DNA of 64,000 nt, taken from assembly GCA_902363665.1 (NCBI GenBank), contig CABJAW010000006.1, positions 62,001-126,000 of the forward strand, written 5' to 3'. The notes under the pieces are model-generated. The model was given only the letters and a program-made list of their open reading frames with translations. It was not told the DNA's origin and ran no database searches. Origin of the DNA: Lachnospiraceae bacterium (GTDB lineage Bacteria; Bacillota; Clostridia; Lachnospirales; Lachnospiraceae). A program made the position numbers and the translations under genes. Below, piece by piece: positions 25,454-33,442 of this stretch. Position 1 is the first letter of the stretch, and every line of letters begins with the position of its first letter.

Positions 25454-25807
25454 TTATTTTGCTTTCTTAAGAGGTTCGACAGTATCTTCCTCCTGTCGCT
25501 TTAAACATTTTATGTACCCCTTTAATTCACCTCGAAATTCCAACTGCGCATCATGCGGAAGCAATCTGAATAAAGAAAGAACCTCCGATTCAAATTCAGA
25601 GCAGTAATTTTCTTGTTCTATGCCTGTAAGTAAGAATTCACAGGATGTATTTAGCAAATGTGCTATTTTTAGAAGCTTGTCCGCGGAGGGAGGGCTACTA
25701 TCCCATCTACGGATAGTTCCATTACCAAAACCTGCCTGTTCTTCCAAAAGCTTTAAATTCAAGTCTTTTTCTTTTGAAAGATTCTTGATTCGAGAAACCA
25801 AAGACAT
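25454..25807 (-). CDS. XRE family transcriptional regulator (CI-like)
   Basis: A 117-residue protein with an XRE domain in residues 1-62 (MSLVSRIKNLSKEKDLNLK, NGTIRRWDSSPPSADKL, LLNTSCEFLLTG) and a helical C-terminal part. It is the gene nearest to the back-to-back early promoters, the usual place of the lysogeny repressor. A hydrophobic upstream extension of the frame is ignored: the ATG at 25807 has GGAGG twelve bases upstream, and the extension runs through operator DNA. Confidence 0.8.
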   Translation of the reverse strand: MSLVSRIKNLSKEKDLNLKLLEEQAGFGNGTIRRWDSSPPSADKLLKIAHLLNTSCEFLLTGIEQENYCSEFESEVLSLFRLLPHDAQLEFRGELKGYIKCLKRQEEDTVEPLKKAK

Positions 25808-25830
25808 AACGATAAAAAACCTCCAATTTA

Positions 25831-25902
25831 GCAAATATGCGAAAAAAGTATTGACAACTAGCAAATATGCTATTATTATTAAAAATGTAATAAACAAATG
25901 TT
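25831..25902. promoter_or_regulatory. early control region: operators and plus-strand promoter
   Basis: Two AGCAAATATGC boxes (25831-25841, 25861-25871; the second is part of the near-palindrome TAGCAAATATGCTA) flank and fill a plus-strand promoter TTGACA (25852-25857), 17 bp, TATTAT (25875-25880). AAAAATGT (25882) and ACAAATGT (25895) follow at 13-bp spacing around the expected start point. On the minus strand weaker TTGCTA/CATATT boxes could serve the CI-like gene. This looks like the lysis-lysogeny switch. Confidence 0.65.
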
Positions 25903-25927
25903 TAATGCAAAACAAAAAAAGAGAGAG

Positions 25928-26137
25928 TTACATCGATGATAAATCGGAGAGCAATGCTTTATTGTTTTCTTCAATCATGGCCGCCACAGCAATGATAAGA
26001 GCCTCAGCAGATGCTTCCGACATAACAGTGTTTCCGGCAGGAATACCGTTTCTTAATAATTCAGAAAGAATCCGGCGGTTTTCGTCACCATAACGTTTAA
26101 GCCCAATTCTTCTGAGATTATCAATCCAATTATCCAT
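25928..26137 (-). CDS. small phage protein, 69 residues
   Basis: Not recognised. A mostly helical 69-residue protein with an Arg-rich first half (IDNLRRIGLKRYGDENRR) and an Ala-rich second half (SEASAEALIIAVAAMIEENN). AAAGGAG lies five bases before the ATG, so translation is likely. It lies opposite to the plus-strand promoter at 25852, whose transcript would be antisense to it. Its own minus-strand promoter (26156-26184) carries ACAAATGT boxes over the -35. Confidence 0.7.
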   Translation of the reverse strand: MDNWIDNLRRIGLKRYGDENRRILSELLRNGIPAGNTVMSEASAEALIIAVAAMIEENNKALLSDLSSM

Positions 26138-26155
26138 GATAACTCCTTTCTGATT

Positions 26156-26184
26156 ATTTTAATGCAATCGCAAACAAATGTAAA
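26156..26184 (-). promoter_or_regulatory. minus-strand promoter for the 69-residue gene
   Basis: On the minus strand TTTACA (26184-26179), a 17-bp spacer and TAAAAT (26161-26156). The -35 overlaps the first ACAAATGT box at 26174. Confidence 0.5.
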
Positions 26185-26207
26185 CAACAAATGTAATAAA
26201 CATTTGT
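26174..26207. promoter_or_regulatory. ACAAATGT operator array, cluster 3
   Basis: ACAAATGT at 26174 and 26187 and its complement ACATTTGT at 26200, again each 13 bp apart. The array lies between the minus-strand 69-residue gene and the first plus-strand early gene. Confidence 0.7.
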
Positions 26208-26226
26208 TGAAAACGGAGGTGATATT

Positions 26227-26427
26227 TTGAAGCGAAAACTGTCGCCATGGTGCAAAGAAGTAAAGAAAACCTTAATCGACAGAGATATGTCTGTCACGGA
26301 ATTGTGCGGTGAAGTTGGGATGTGCAGGAACTACGTGACAACCACCATAAATGGAAGAATGTATGCACCTGCACTTGCTGAAAAAATCAGCAAGGCTCTG
26401 GATATCGATACAGAGTACACAATTTAA
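26227..26427 (+). CDS. small helix-turn-helix protein (Cro-like)
   Basis: A 66-residue XRE-like protein consisting only of a DNA-binding domain: SVTELCGEVGMCRNYVTTTI is the helix-turn-helix and KISKALDIDTEY the closing helix. As the first early gene on the plus strand it has the position of a Cro-type repressor. The TTG start at 26227 is five bases behind GGAGGTG. Confidence 0.75.
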   Translation: MKRKLSPWCKEVKKTLIDRDMSVTELCGEVGMCRNYVTTTINGRMYAPALAEKISKALDIDTEYTI

Positions 26428-26468
26428 TTACCATAACTTGATTATACAGCTTATAGAAGGAGAGAAAA

Positions 26469-26945
26469 ATGTCGAAATTTGCTACGAAAGCAGCGGCTAA
26501 TATGTTTTGCCAGGCACGATACGAGGCGGCAAAGTCAAATGAGCGTCTGAGCAGCAGAGAAGGTGCTGCGGAAGAAATAGGAATTGATCGTACAAGGTTA
26601 GCCAGAATCGAACTTGGGAGCACAATACCATATCAGGAAGAGATCCTTTTGATGGCTGACTGCTATAAGGCACCAGAATTGAAAGGAAATTATTGCCGTG
26701 AGATGTGCCCGCTTGGAAAGAATATGCCGAAGATCGAGAACGCAGGGCTGGATAGAATCAGCCTGAGAATGCTTTCTTCTTTAAAGAAGATAAACGAGGC
26801 AAAGGAATCACTTCTTGATATTACGGCAGATGGAATTATCTCAGAAGAGGAAAAACCGGAACTGAAAAAAATCATTCAGACATTAGACGAAGTAAATGAA
26901 ACCACGCAGAATCTGAAAAATTGGATTGAGAGAAATCTGGAATGA
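26469..26945 (+). CDS. helix-turn-helix phage protein
   Basis: A 158-residue protein with an XRE-like domain in the first 70 residues (ERLSSREGAAEEIGIDRTRL, ARIELGSTIPYQEEILLMAD) followed by a Cys-containing linker (NYCREMCPLG) and two long helices rich in Glu/Lys. Proteins of this build are common at the start of early regions in clostridial prophages; function unknown, probably transcriptional. AAGGAGAG precedes the ATG. Confidence 0.7.
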   Translation: MSKFATKAAANMFCQARYEAAKSNERLSSREGAAEEIGIDRTRLARIELGSTIPYQEEILLMADCYKAPELKGNYCREMCPLGKNMPKIENAGLDRISLRMLSSLKKINEAKESLLDITADGIISEEEKPELKKIIQTLDEVNETTQNLKNWIERNLE

Positions 26946-26955
26946 GGTGCTTGGT

Positions 26956-27177
26956 ATGAAAAATGCAAACGGTGTAATCAAAAAGCTTACATCTGCGGAA
27001 CGTTCTTACTATACAGCCGCTGAGGTCAGAGAAATGATGGGTGTGAGCAGGGATACGGCATATCGCATGATACGTTCCCTTAGATCGGACCTGATAGCCG
27101 ATGGACAGCTTGCCAAGGGGTATCCGTCAGGGAAAATCCCCAAAAAGGCATTTAACAAATTATACATGATTGAATGA
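26956..27177 (+). CDS. excisionase-like helix-turn-helix protein
   Basis: A 73-residue protein with YYTAAEVREMMGVSRDTAYR, the MerR/excisionase type of helix-turn-helix found in Xis proteins. It could bind the attachment sites and direct the integrase to excise. The ATG at 26956 has GAGGTG upstream; a longer frame from 26926 overlaps the previous gene and lacks a site. Confidence 0.65.
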   Translation: MKNANGVIKKLTSAERSYYTAAEVREMMGVSRDTAYRMIRSLRSDLIADGQLAKGYPSGKIPKKAFNKLYMIE

Positions 27178-27191
27178 AGGGAGTGGATACG

Positions 27192-27362
27192 ATGGCTTTT
27201 TATAGAATCTGCCCGGATTGCGGAGCGTATCTGGATCCGGGAGAACGGTGCAGTTGCCATGAAGAATGCCTGATCGAAATGGAAAGAAAAGAAAAAGCAA
27301 CTGCATTTGTCGAAAAAATGGTGAAAGAAGAAAGAAATGGCCAGCTTCGACTGGCAGTATAG
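27192..27362 (+). CDS. small zinc-ribbon protein
   Basis: Not assigned to a named family. A 56-residue protein with cysteine/histidine pairs CPDCG and CSCHEEC, enough for one zinc site, followed by a charged helix. GGGAGTGG lies six bases before the ATG. Likely a small early protein binding nucleic acid or protein. Confidence 0.6.
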   Translation: MAFYRICPDCGAYLDPGERCSCHEECLIEMERKEKATAFVEKMVKEERNGQLRLAV

Positions 27363-27371
27363 GAGGGAAAG

Positions 27372-27539
27372 ATGCTGACAGCAAAAGATCTTGAAAAATA
27401 TCATCAGGCCGCAGAGCGGATCCTGAATGCTATGGATAACAGCCCGGTGCCGATCAGCTGGCACGAAATGGACAGAATGGCATTACAGAGTGTTATTGCA
27501 AAGGAATTGATTCTCATTGACAAGGAGGCAAGGAAATGA
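27372..27539 (+). CDS. small phage protein, 55 residues
   Basis: Not recognised. A helical protein starting MLTAKDLEKYHQAAERIL and ending KELILIDKEARK. GGAGGGAAAG is directly upstream and the stop overlaps the next start (ATGA), so it is part of the early operon. Confidence 0.6.
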   Translation: MLTAKDLEKYHQAAERILNAMDNSPVPISWHEMDRMALQSVIAKELILIDKEARK

Positions 27540-27892
27540 ATGTATGCAAAGTGCCAGATATGTGCAAAAACATGGAATATAAGTATATCACAGAGGATTC
27601 CAAAACAAGGGTATATCTGTCCGTGGTACGAGAATTCAATGAGGAAGAGTATGAGAAATACTGCATCCGCAAAAAGAAAGAGAAAGTGAGAAAGAGAATC
27701 CTTTTTATTGCTAGAACTTTGAAGTATACACTTCCGGTTCTGGCAAGCACGATTCTTTACAAAATGCTTTCGAACAAGCTTTATCTCGAAAGAGGAAGCC
27801 ATGAAATCGGTTCAGAAGTAGTCTTTGTTGGAATATTTGGCGTTGGACTGTTTTGGTTTCTGAATTGGTTTATAGGAGGTGATGAATATTAA
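27536..27892 (+). CDS. small membrane protein of the early region
   Basis: Not recognised. The 118-residue product has a basic stretch KKKEKVRKR near residue 50, then two hydrophobic segments (about 62-78 and 96-112, VVFVGIFGVGLFWFLNWFI), so it is probably a two-helix inner membrane protein with the N-terminus inside. Membrane proteins at this position in prophages sometimes block superinfection, but nothing in the sequence shows that. Confidence 0.6.
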   Translation: MNVCKVPDMCKNMEYKYITEDSKTRVYLSVVREFNEEEYEKYCIRKKKEKVRKRILFIARTLKYTLPVLASTILYKMLSNKLYLERGSHEIGSEVVFVGIFGVGLFWFLNWFIGGDEY

Positions 27893-27898
27893 AAAGGC

Positions 27899-28001
27899 CT
27901 TGGATAATAAGGGGAAAGCGGAGTGTAGACGGCACCCACGATCCTATCCAAGACCAGTCAGAACTTTTAAAAACAGGTTATCGACCCTTTGTTTTTAAAG
28001 T
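27899..28001 (+). other. leader with two hairpins before the annealing-protein candidate
   Basis: CTTGGATA (27899-27906) pairs with TATCCAAG (27945-27952), and ACTTTTAAAAACA (27963-27975) with TGTTTTTAAAGT (27990-28001, one bulge). Together they fill most of the only sizeable gap in this operon. The second hairpin lacks a following U-run, so it is not a standard terminator. A 38-codon frame (27882-27998) runs through it but looks accidental. Confidence 0.4.
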
Positions 28002-28041
28002 CACCGTCATTTTATCACAAAAACAGGAGGTTATCAAGTAG

Positions 28042-29163
28042 ATGAAAGAGGTTTTAGGAAGCTTGCCGGAAGTTATTACGGCATACAAAAATTACAACCT
28101 GCTGGTTCCGACAGCAACGGACGTGCAGCTTAATCCGTTCTACAAATTCCATGTAGAAGAGGTTCCGGTCGATCTGGGTGAGAACAGCGGAGACATTTTC
28201 AAGGTTGGTTCAGTTAAGACTGGGAAGCAGGATGAGAAAGGAAAGGATATCTGGGAAGATGTGTTTTCCTTATCTAAGCCATTACTCAACAAAATGGCTA
28301 TGGCGGCCGGTATCCAGTTCAATCCCAAGGAAACCTATGGCGAACGCATTGACCGCGTTACATACCGTGCACAGGCTCAGGGCGCTATGCGCAAGGCTGA
28401 CGGAACGGCCAGAACAGAAACCGATCAGAAGGTGATCTGTCTTGAGGACGAAGAAGAGAAGTATCGCATTGAGTTTGCGGATAAAGCTGCAAAAGGTATA
28501 ACTGATGCAAAACAGGCACAGGCAGCTGCGGAAATCTTTTCTGGACAATGGGTGGAATCCAAAAATAAATGGGGAAAGAAATGCCAGGCTTTTGTGATTG
28601 CGAAAGAAGACAGGGATAGATATATTGATCGCTCCGTCATGGTAAACATGGCACTACTGAAAAAGACCTGGGCTGAAAAGGCTATGACCGGCGCGAAGCT
28701 TCGTGTTATAAGAGCTCTGCTTGGTGTAAAAGGTACATACACAAAGGCGGAATTGCTGAAAAATTTCGCTATCCCAACAGTTATCTTTTCACCTGATTTC
28801 TCGGATCCACAGGTCAGACAGGCAATGCTGACGCAGGGTATGAACTCTGTGAACAATATGTTTGGTACACCACAGATAGCAGTTAAGAGCGTGGATTTCG
28901 AATCTGAAAGCACAGTATTTACTCAGGACGATCTGGATAATCCGGCATATGCTTCGGATACAGAAAGCGAAGATGATTATCCACCAATGCAGGAGCCGGA
29001 TATTGCTCCCGAACCGGAGCCAGAACCAGAGCCGGACCGATCAATGGATTTTCAGTGCTCCAGATGCGGTGAAGTCATAAATGAAAGAGTTTATGAATAT
29101 TCAATCAATAAATTTGGAGAGCCACTATGCATTAAATGCCAGAGAGGAGGCGGACGCAGATGA
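28042..29163 (+). CDS. phage recombination-module protein, candidate single-strand annealing protein
   Basis: Not securely recognised. A 373-residue protein: about 280 residues of mixed alpha/beta sequence, an acidic Pro/Glu linker (PEPEPEPEPD) and a C-terminal zinc ribbon (CSRCGEVI, CIKCQRGG). Its place right before a nuclease/ATPase of the SbcD-SbcC type suggests a two-component recombination system in which this partner binds or anneals single-stranded DNA. The zinc-ribbon tail would help it bind DNA or partner proteins. The assignment rests mainly on context. GGAGG lies upstream of the ATG; the stop overlaps the next start. Confidence 0.5.
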   Translation: MKEVLGSLPEVITAYKNYNLLVPTATDVQLNPFYKFHVEEVPVDLGENSGDIFKVGSVKTGKQDEKGKDIWEDVFSLSKPLLNKMAMAAGIQFNPKETYGERIDRVTYRAQAQGAMRKADGTARTETDQKVICLEDEEEKYRIEFADKAAKGITDAKQAQAAAEIFSGQWVESKNKWGKKCQAFVIAKEDRDRYIDRSVMVNMALLKKTWAEKAMTGAKLRVIRALLGVKGTYTKAELLKNFAIPTVIFSPDFSDPQVRQAMLTQGMNSVNNMFGTPQIAVKSVDFESESTVFTQDDLDNPAYASDTESEDDYPPMQEPDIAPEPEPEPEPDRSMDFQCSRCGEVINERVYEYSINKFGEPLCIKCQRGGGRR

Positions 29164-29603
29164 AAATAATAAAGGTATCAACAGAATTGGAAATGTCCGT
29201 ACATGAATTTCCGTTCGGTACTATCCGGGAACATAACAAAGCTCTGTGTGAACTTATCGGAAATGGCTGTGACCTTGTAGAACATGTAATGCCAAAGAGA
29301 TTATACACAGAACTGAAAATGCCATCCAGCCCTGTTAAAGAACCAGGGAAGTGTGTGAGTATGCTGATTGATGAAGAGGGAAGACTGAAGCCGAACAAAG
29401 CAAATCTGATCGGAAGTTATCTTTACGAGTTTGATAAACACGGATGCCCTATTGTTGGAAATATTCTCTTTATCGGAGAAAAGATGGGCGATGATGGCGT
29501 TGAATTCTGCGGAATTAGCGAGGAAAACTTTTCTATTTTAGAAACGGAATTGAAGAACATGATCACAGCAATGAAAGCAACAGTAAAGGAGATGAGTAAA
29601 TGA
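29160..29603 (+). CDS. DUF3846-like protein
   Basis: A 147-residue protein whose middle (MLIDEEGRLKPNKANL, GCPIVGNILFIGE) resembles DUF3846, a small domain common in phages and mobile elements and without known function. The start at 29160 overlaps the previous stop (ATGA) and follows AGAGGAGG; its own stop overlaps the next start. It is thus locked in translation between the annealing-protein candidate and the nuclease. Confidence 0.6.
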   Translation: MKIIKVSTELEMSVHEFPFGTIREHNKALCELIGNGCDLVEHVMPKRLYTELKMPSSPVKEPGKCVSMLIDEEGRLKPNKANLIGSYLYEFDKHGCPIVGNILFIGEKMGDDGVEFCGISEENFSILETELKNMITAMKATVKEMSK

Positions 29604-32600
29604 AAATACTTCATACTGCTGATTGGCATATCGGTCAGTTTAAAGGACCTGTGGTGGACGGAGTAAATCTCCGCTCACAGGATACAGTAAAATGTTTGGA
29701 ATACATGGTTAAAGTAGCCAGAGAAGAACAGCCGGACATTGTTTGCATATCAGGAGATATTTTCCATCAGGAGCAGATCGGTCCAGTAAGATATTCGGAC
29801 GAAATGATTAATGCCACGAATATTATCACATCTTTGGCGCACTTTGCAAAATATGTGGTAGTAATGAGAGGAACACCAAACCATGACGGAGGCGGACAGT
29901 TCAGAGTGCTTAATAGAATGCTTCTGAATGTCAAAAATGTAAGTGTTGTAACAGAACCTGTAGTGATAAAAACGCCGTTGGCAGACATTGCCTGCATACC
30001 GGGATTTGATAAACAGGAGTTCAGGGCAAAATTTCCTGGTTTATCTGCAGACGAAGAAAATCTTGCATGGACAAAATATATTTCCGATATGATCTTGGCA
30101 TTGAGAGCAGAATGCGAAAAAACGCCCATTCTCATGGCGCATTATACAGTTCCTGGTTGCAACATGGAATCCGGACAGACGTCCTTCTTCACAAACTTTG
30201 AGCCGGTCATTCCAAGAGAAGCCTTAATGGCCACAAGATATGAGGCGGTGCTTCTTGGACATATCCATCGCCCACAGATCATTGAAGGATTTGACAATGT
30301 ATTCTATTCCGGAGCAATCAACGCCATGAATTTCAACGATGAAGGACAGGAACGAGGGTTCTGGGTTCACGAATTTAACGAGAATGGCGTGCTGGTAAAA
30401 GGGCACAGATATACTACGCCATACAGACAGTTCCAGACAATTACATGGGATTCTGATGAGGCTGGCGACTATATCCGAGAAGGAATTATGTATCTTCATA
30501 GAACAGAACTTCCAGAAAAAGTGACAGATAAGATTGTCCGGGTGCGGTATTCCTGCACATCTGAGCAGAAAAAGGCGCTCAACATTCCACTACTGCAAAA
30601 GAACCTGTATGAGCTTGGTGCATTCTATGTGGCAGATATTGAAGCAGAAAGCACTATTGACATCACGAACCGCGGGCTTCTCTCGGAGGAAAGCGACCCA
30701 AGGTTGAATCTAAAAAAATGGTTGGAGGAAAAGACATTTAAGAATCCAGACAAAATCGTTGAGCTTGCCGAACCAATCATAGCAGAAGCCATGAAACAGA
30801 GTACCACCGCAGAGATTCACGGTGTGTTTAAGCCGGTATCTATTTCGGTAAGGAATTACAGAAACTACAAGGAAGAAAGTTTTGATTTTTCAGACATTTC
30901 ATTCTGCACGATCAATGGAGTAAACGGTGCAGGAAAGAGCAGCCTTTTCATGGATGCTATTGTGGATTGCCTGTTTGAAGAAACCCGTGAGGGAGATTGC
31001 AAGGCGTGGATTCGAGGTACAGAGGATGCAAGAAGCGGTTCCATAGAATTTATTTTCGACATCGGAGAGAAACGATTCCGGGTAGTCCGCACCAGAACAA
31101 AATCCGGAAAGCCAACACTGAACTTGTCGCAGTATCAGGAAGAAAGTGCTGACTGGATGAATCTGTCCAAGGAAAGAATCATTGACACACAGGCTGAAAT
31201 CGAGAAGCTTCTTGGTATGGACAGCATGACATTCCGCAGCTGCGCATTGATTATGCAGGATCAGTATGGATTATTCTTGCAGGCAAAGAAAGATGAACGT
31301 ATCGCAATTCTTGGAAATCTGCTCGGGCTTGGAATCTATGGAGTAATGGAACTGGATGCCAGAAAGAAGCTTGCGGATGCAAGAAAGGAGCTTGCTTCTA
31401 AAAAAGAAGCCGTTCGGATCAAGACTGACTTCATTAAGGCTCAGGGAAATCCAGAGGAAGAACTGGAGACAGTAGAAAAAGATATTCATAAAAAGCAGGA
31501 AGAACTTGAAAATCTGGATGAATCCAGAAGAAATTTGATCGAGCGCCAGGAAAAAATATCTGAGGTCGAGAAGGAAAGTGAAAAAACCAGAAGTGATTTG
31601 AAAGAATGCTCAGAAAAATACAGTGCAATGGCAAACGATCTGGACCATTCAAAGCAGACACTGACAGCGTGCAATAATCTTTTGGAACTGGCCGATACGA
31701 TACGGGAAAAAGCAAAACAGCATTCTGAATTATCTTTACAGCTTTCTGAAGTAGAGAAGGACGTTATTAAATATAAAAATGCAAAAAGAACACTGGATAG
31801 CTATAACGAAGATAGTGACCGCTACCAGAGGATTATTACAAAGAGCAAGCTCAGAAATGAGCAGATAGATTCTCAGATTTCTCTTCTGAGTTCCAGTGTT
31901 CCGACTGATCTGGAATACAGACTTGAAGAATTGAATCGCAAAAAAGAGGAACTTGATAGCCAGCAGGAAAAGAGATACCGTGCATCTGTTGCAGATCACG
32001 AACTGCAGCAAATCAGATCATCATATTCGCAGCAGATATCAGATGCAAAAAATAAACGTGATTATCACCAGACAAGGCTCAGGGAAATAAAACAGCAGGA
32101 AGAATTTATGAAAAATTCCGGATGTCCGGATATCGAAAATGCAAGTTGCCGATTTCTTGCAAAAGCAGTTGATGATGTCAAAAACCTTCCTGTTGAACGG
32201 GGCTGCTTACAGAAGTTTGAAAAAGAAATCGAAACGCTGACATCTGAAATGAACAAGAAGGTAGCGGAGAAACAAAAGAAAATTTGGGAGATCGGATACA
32301 ATCCAGATCAGCTGAAGTTGTTGCTCATACAGGTGAATGGACTTGCAAAATATGAACGCATAAAGAAAGATGCGGAGCAAAACAAACTCGAAATTGCCCG
32401 TTTAGAGGCCGAAAAGGAATCGAACGATAAAAATATAGGGCAGTGCGAGGAGAATCTGCTACAGGTCAAATCAAAGGCCTCTGAGATAACGGAAACAGTT
32501 AATGAACTATCGGAATCAGTTGACAGACAGGAACAGATCAAACAGCAGATGGCTCATCTGCAGACTTATGTAGAACAGGAAAAAGAACTTCCTGTTTACG

Positions 32601-33430
32601 AAGAAAGAAAGCAGCATGTTCTTGAAAGGATTGAGAGCATGGAAAAAGAGAGAGAAAGACTTACTGACAGAAAATTCATTCTCTCTTCTCAGCTGACTGG
32701 TATGGATACCATGTTGGAAAAAATGAAGGAAACATTTTCGGCAGATATGGTGGAAGAAACAGACAGGCAGATTCGCAGTAACAAGGAAACTCTTGGAGAA
32801 TTGCAGATTCAGAAAGGTGTACTCCTTGAACGTCTGGAAAATATCGATACCATGCGATGCGAAATCTCCATGCTGAATAATGGAATTGCTGTAGCTGCCG
32901 GCAGAGCAGACTGTTACGAAGCATTAAAACAGGCATTTTCACAGGATGGAGTTCCACACCAGATCATCAGGAACATCATTCCTCATATCACAGATACTAC
33001 GAACAATATTCTCGGCCAGATGACTGGTGGAACGATGGGAGTGGAATTTGTGATGGAGCGCACCGTCAAAGGAAAGGACGGAGACAAGGCAACGCTGGAT
33101 GTTCTGATCAACGAATATGGCAAGACAACTCTTCCATATGCTTCCAAGAGCGGAGGCGAGAAGGTAAAAGCTTCTCTTGCTGTTATCCTTGCACTGTCCG
33201 AGATCAAGGCCACAGCGGCAGGAATACAGCTCGGAATGCTCTTTATTGATGAACCACCATTCCTTGATGATGAGGGCGCACAGGCTTATGTAGATGCCCT
33301 TGAGACGATCCGTGATCGGTATTCCGATGTGAAGATCATGGCAATCACTCATGACGATGCCATGAAAGCGAGATTTGGCCAGGCTGTGACAGTAATTAAA
33401 ACAGATGATGGCTCAAAAGTAATCTACTAA
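29600..33430 (+). CDS. fused SbcD-SbcC-like nuclease/ATPase (Mre11-Rad50 type)
   Basis: One 1276-residue chain joins both halves of the SbcCD complex, normally two proteins. Residues 1 to about 350 are a calcineurin-like nuclease: HTADWHIGQ (D8, H10), GDIFHQ, the GTPNHDGGG asparagine-histidine motif, AHYTVPG and LLGHIHRPQ. Residues about 420 to the end are a Rad50/SMC-type ATPase: Walker A NGVNGAGKSS (about 438-447), long coiled coils (about 600-1090) with a possible hook at C842 and C850, signature SGGEKVKAS (about 1183), Walker B LFIDEPPF (about 1213) and ITHDD. It should resect DNA ends for phage recombination, like T4 gp46/gp47. Confidence 0.88.
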   Translation: MKILHTADWHIGQFKGPVVDGVNLRSQDTVKCLEYMVKVAREEQPDIVCISGDIFHQEQIGPVRYSDEMINATNIITSLAHFAKYVVVMRGTPNHDGGGQFRVLNRMLLNVKNVSVVTEPVVIKTPLADIACIPGFDKQEFRAKFPGLSADEENLAWTKYISDMILALRAECEKTPILMAHYTVPGCNMESGQTSFFTNFEPVIPREALMATRYEAVLLGHIHRPQIIEGFDNVFYSGAINAMNFNDEGQERGFWVHEFNENGVLVKGHRYTTPYRQFQTITWDSDEAGDYIREGIMYLHRTELPEKVTDKIVRVRYSCTSEQKKALNIPLLQKNLYELGAFYVADIEAESTIDITNRGLLSEESDPRLNLKKWLEEKTFKNPDKIVELAEPIIAEAMKQSTTAEIHGVFKPVSISVRNYRNYKEESFDFSDISFCTINGVNGAGKSSLFMDAIVDCLFEETREGDCKAWIRGTEDARSGSIEFIFDIGEKRFRVVRTRTKSGKPTLNLSQYQEESADWMNLSKERIIDTQAEIEKLLGMDSMTFRSCALIMQDQYGLFLQAKKDERIAILGNLLGLGIYGVMELDARKKLADARKELASKKEAVRIKTDFIKAQGNPEEELETVEKDIHKKQEELENLDESRRNLIERQEKISEVEKESEKTRSDLKECSEKYSAMANDLDHSKQTLTACNNLLELADTIREKAKQHSELSLQLSEVEKDVIKYKNAKRTLDSYNEDSDRYQRIITKSKLRNEQIDSQISLLSSSVPTDLEYRLEELNRKKEELDSQQEKRYRASVADHELQQIRSSYSQQISDAKNKRDYHQTRLREIKQQEEFMKNSGCPDIENASCRFLAKAVDDVKNLPVERGCLQKFEKEIETLTSEMNKKVAEKQKKIWEIGYNPDQLKLLLIQVNGLAKYERIKKDAEQNKLEIARLEAEKESNDKNIGQCEENLLQVKSKASEITETVNELSESVDRQEQIKQQMAHLQTYVEQEKELPVYEERKQHVLERIESMEKERERLTDRKFILSSQLTGMDTMLEKMKETFSADMVEETDRQIRSNKETLGELQIQKGVLLERLENIDTMRCEISMLNNGIAVAAGRADCYEALKQAFSQDGVPHQIIRNIIPHITDTTNNILGQMTGGTMGVEFVMERTVKGKDGDKATLDVLINEYGKTTLPYASKSGGEKVKASLAVILALSEIKATAAGIQLGMLFIDEPPFLDDEGAQAYVDALETIRDRYSDVKIMAITHDDAMKARFGQAVTVIKTDDGSKVIY

Positions 33431-33442
33431 GCGGAGGAACTT

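Noticed and set aside
27882..27998. 38-codon frame overlapping the end of the membrane-protein gene
   Set aside because: The start codon directly abuts AGGAGGTG with no spacing, and the region is better explained by hairpins.
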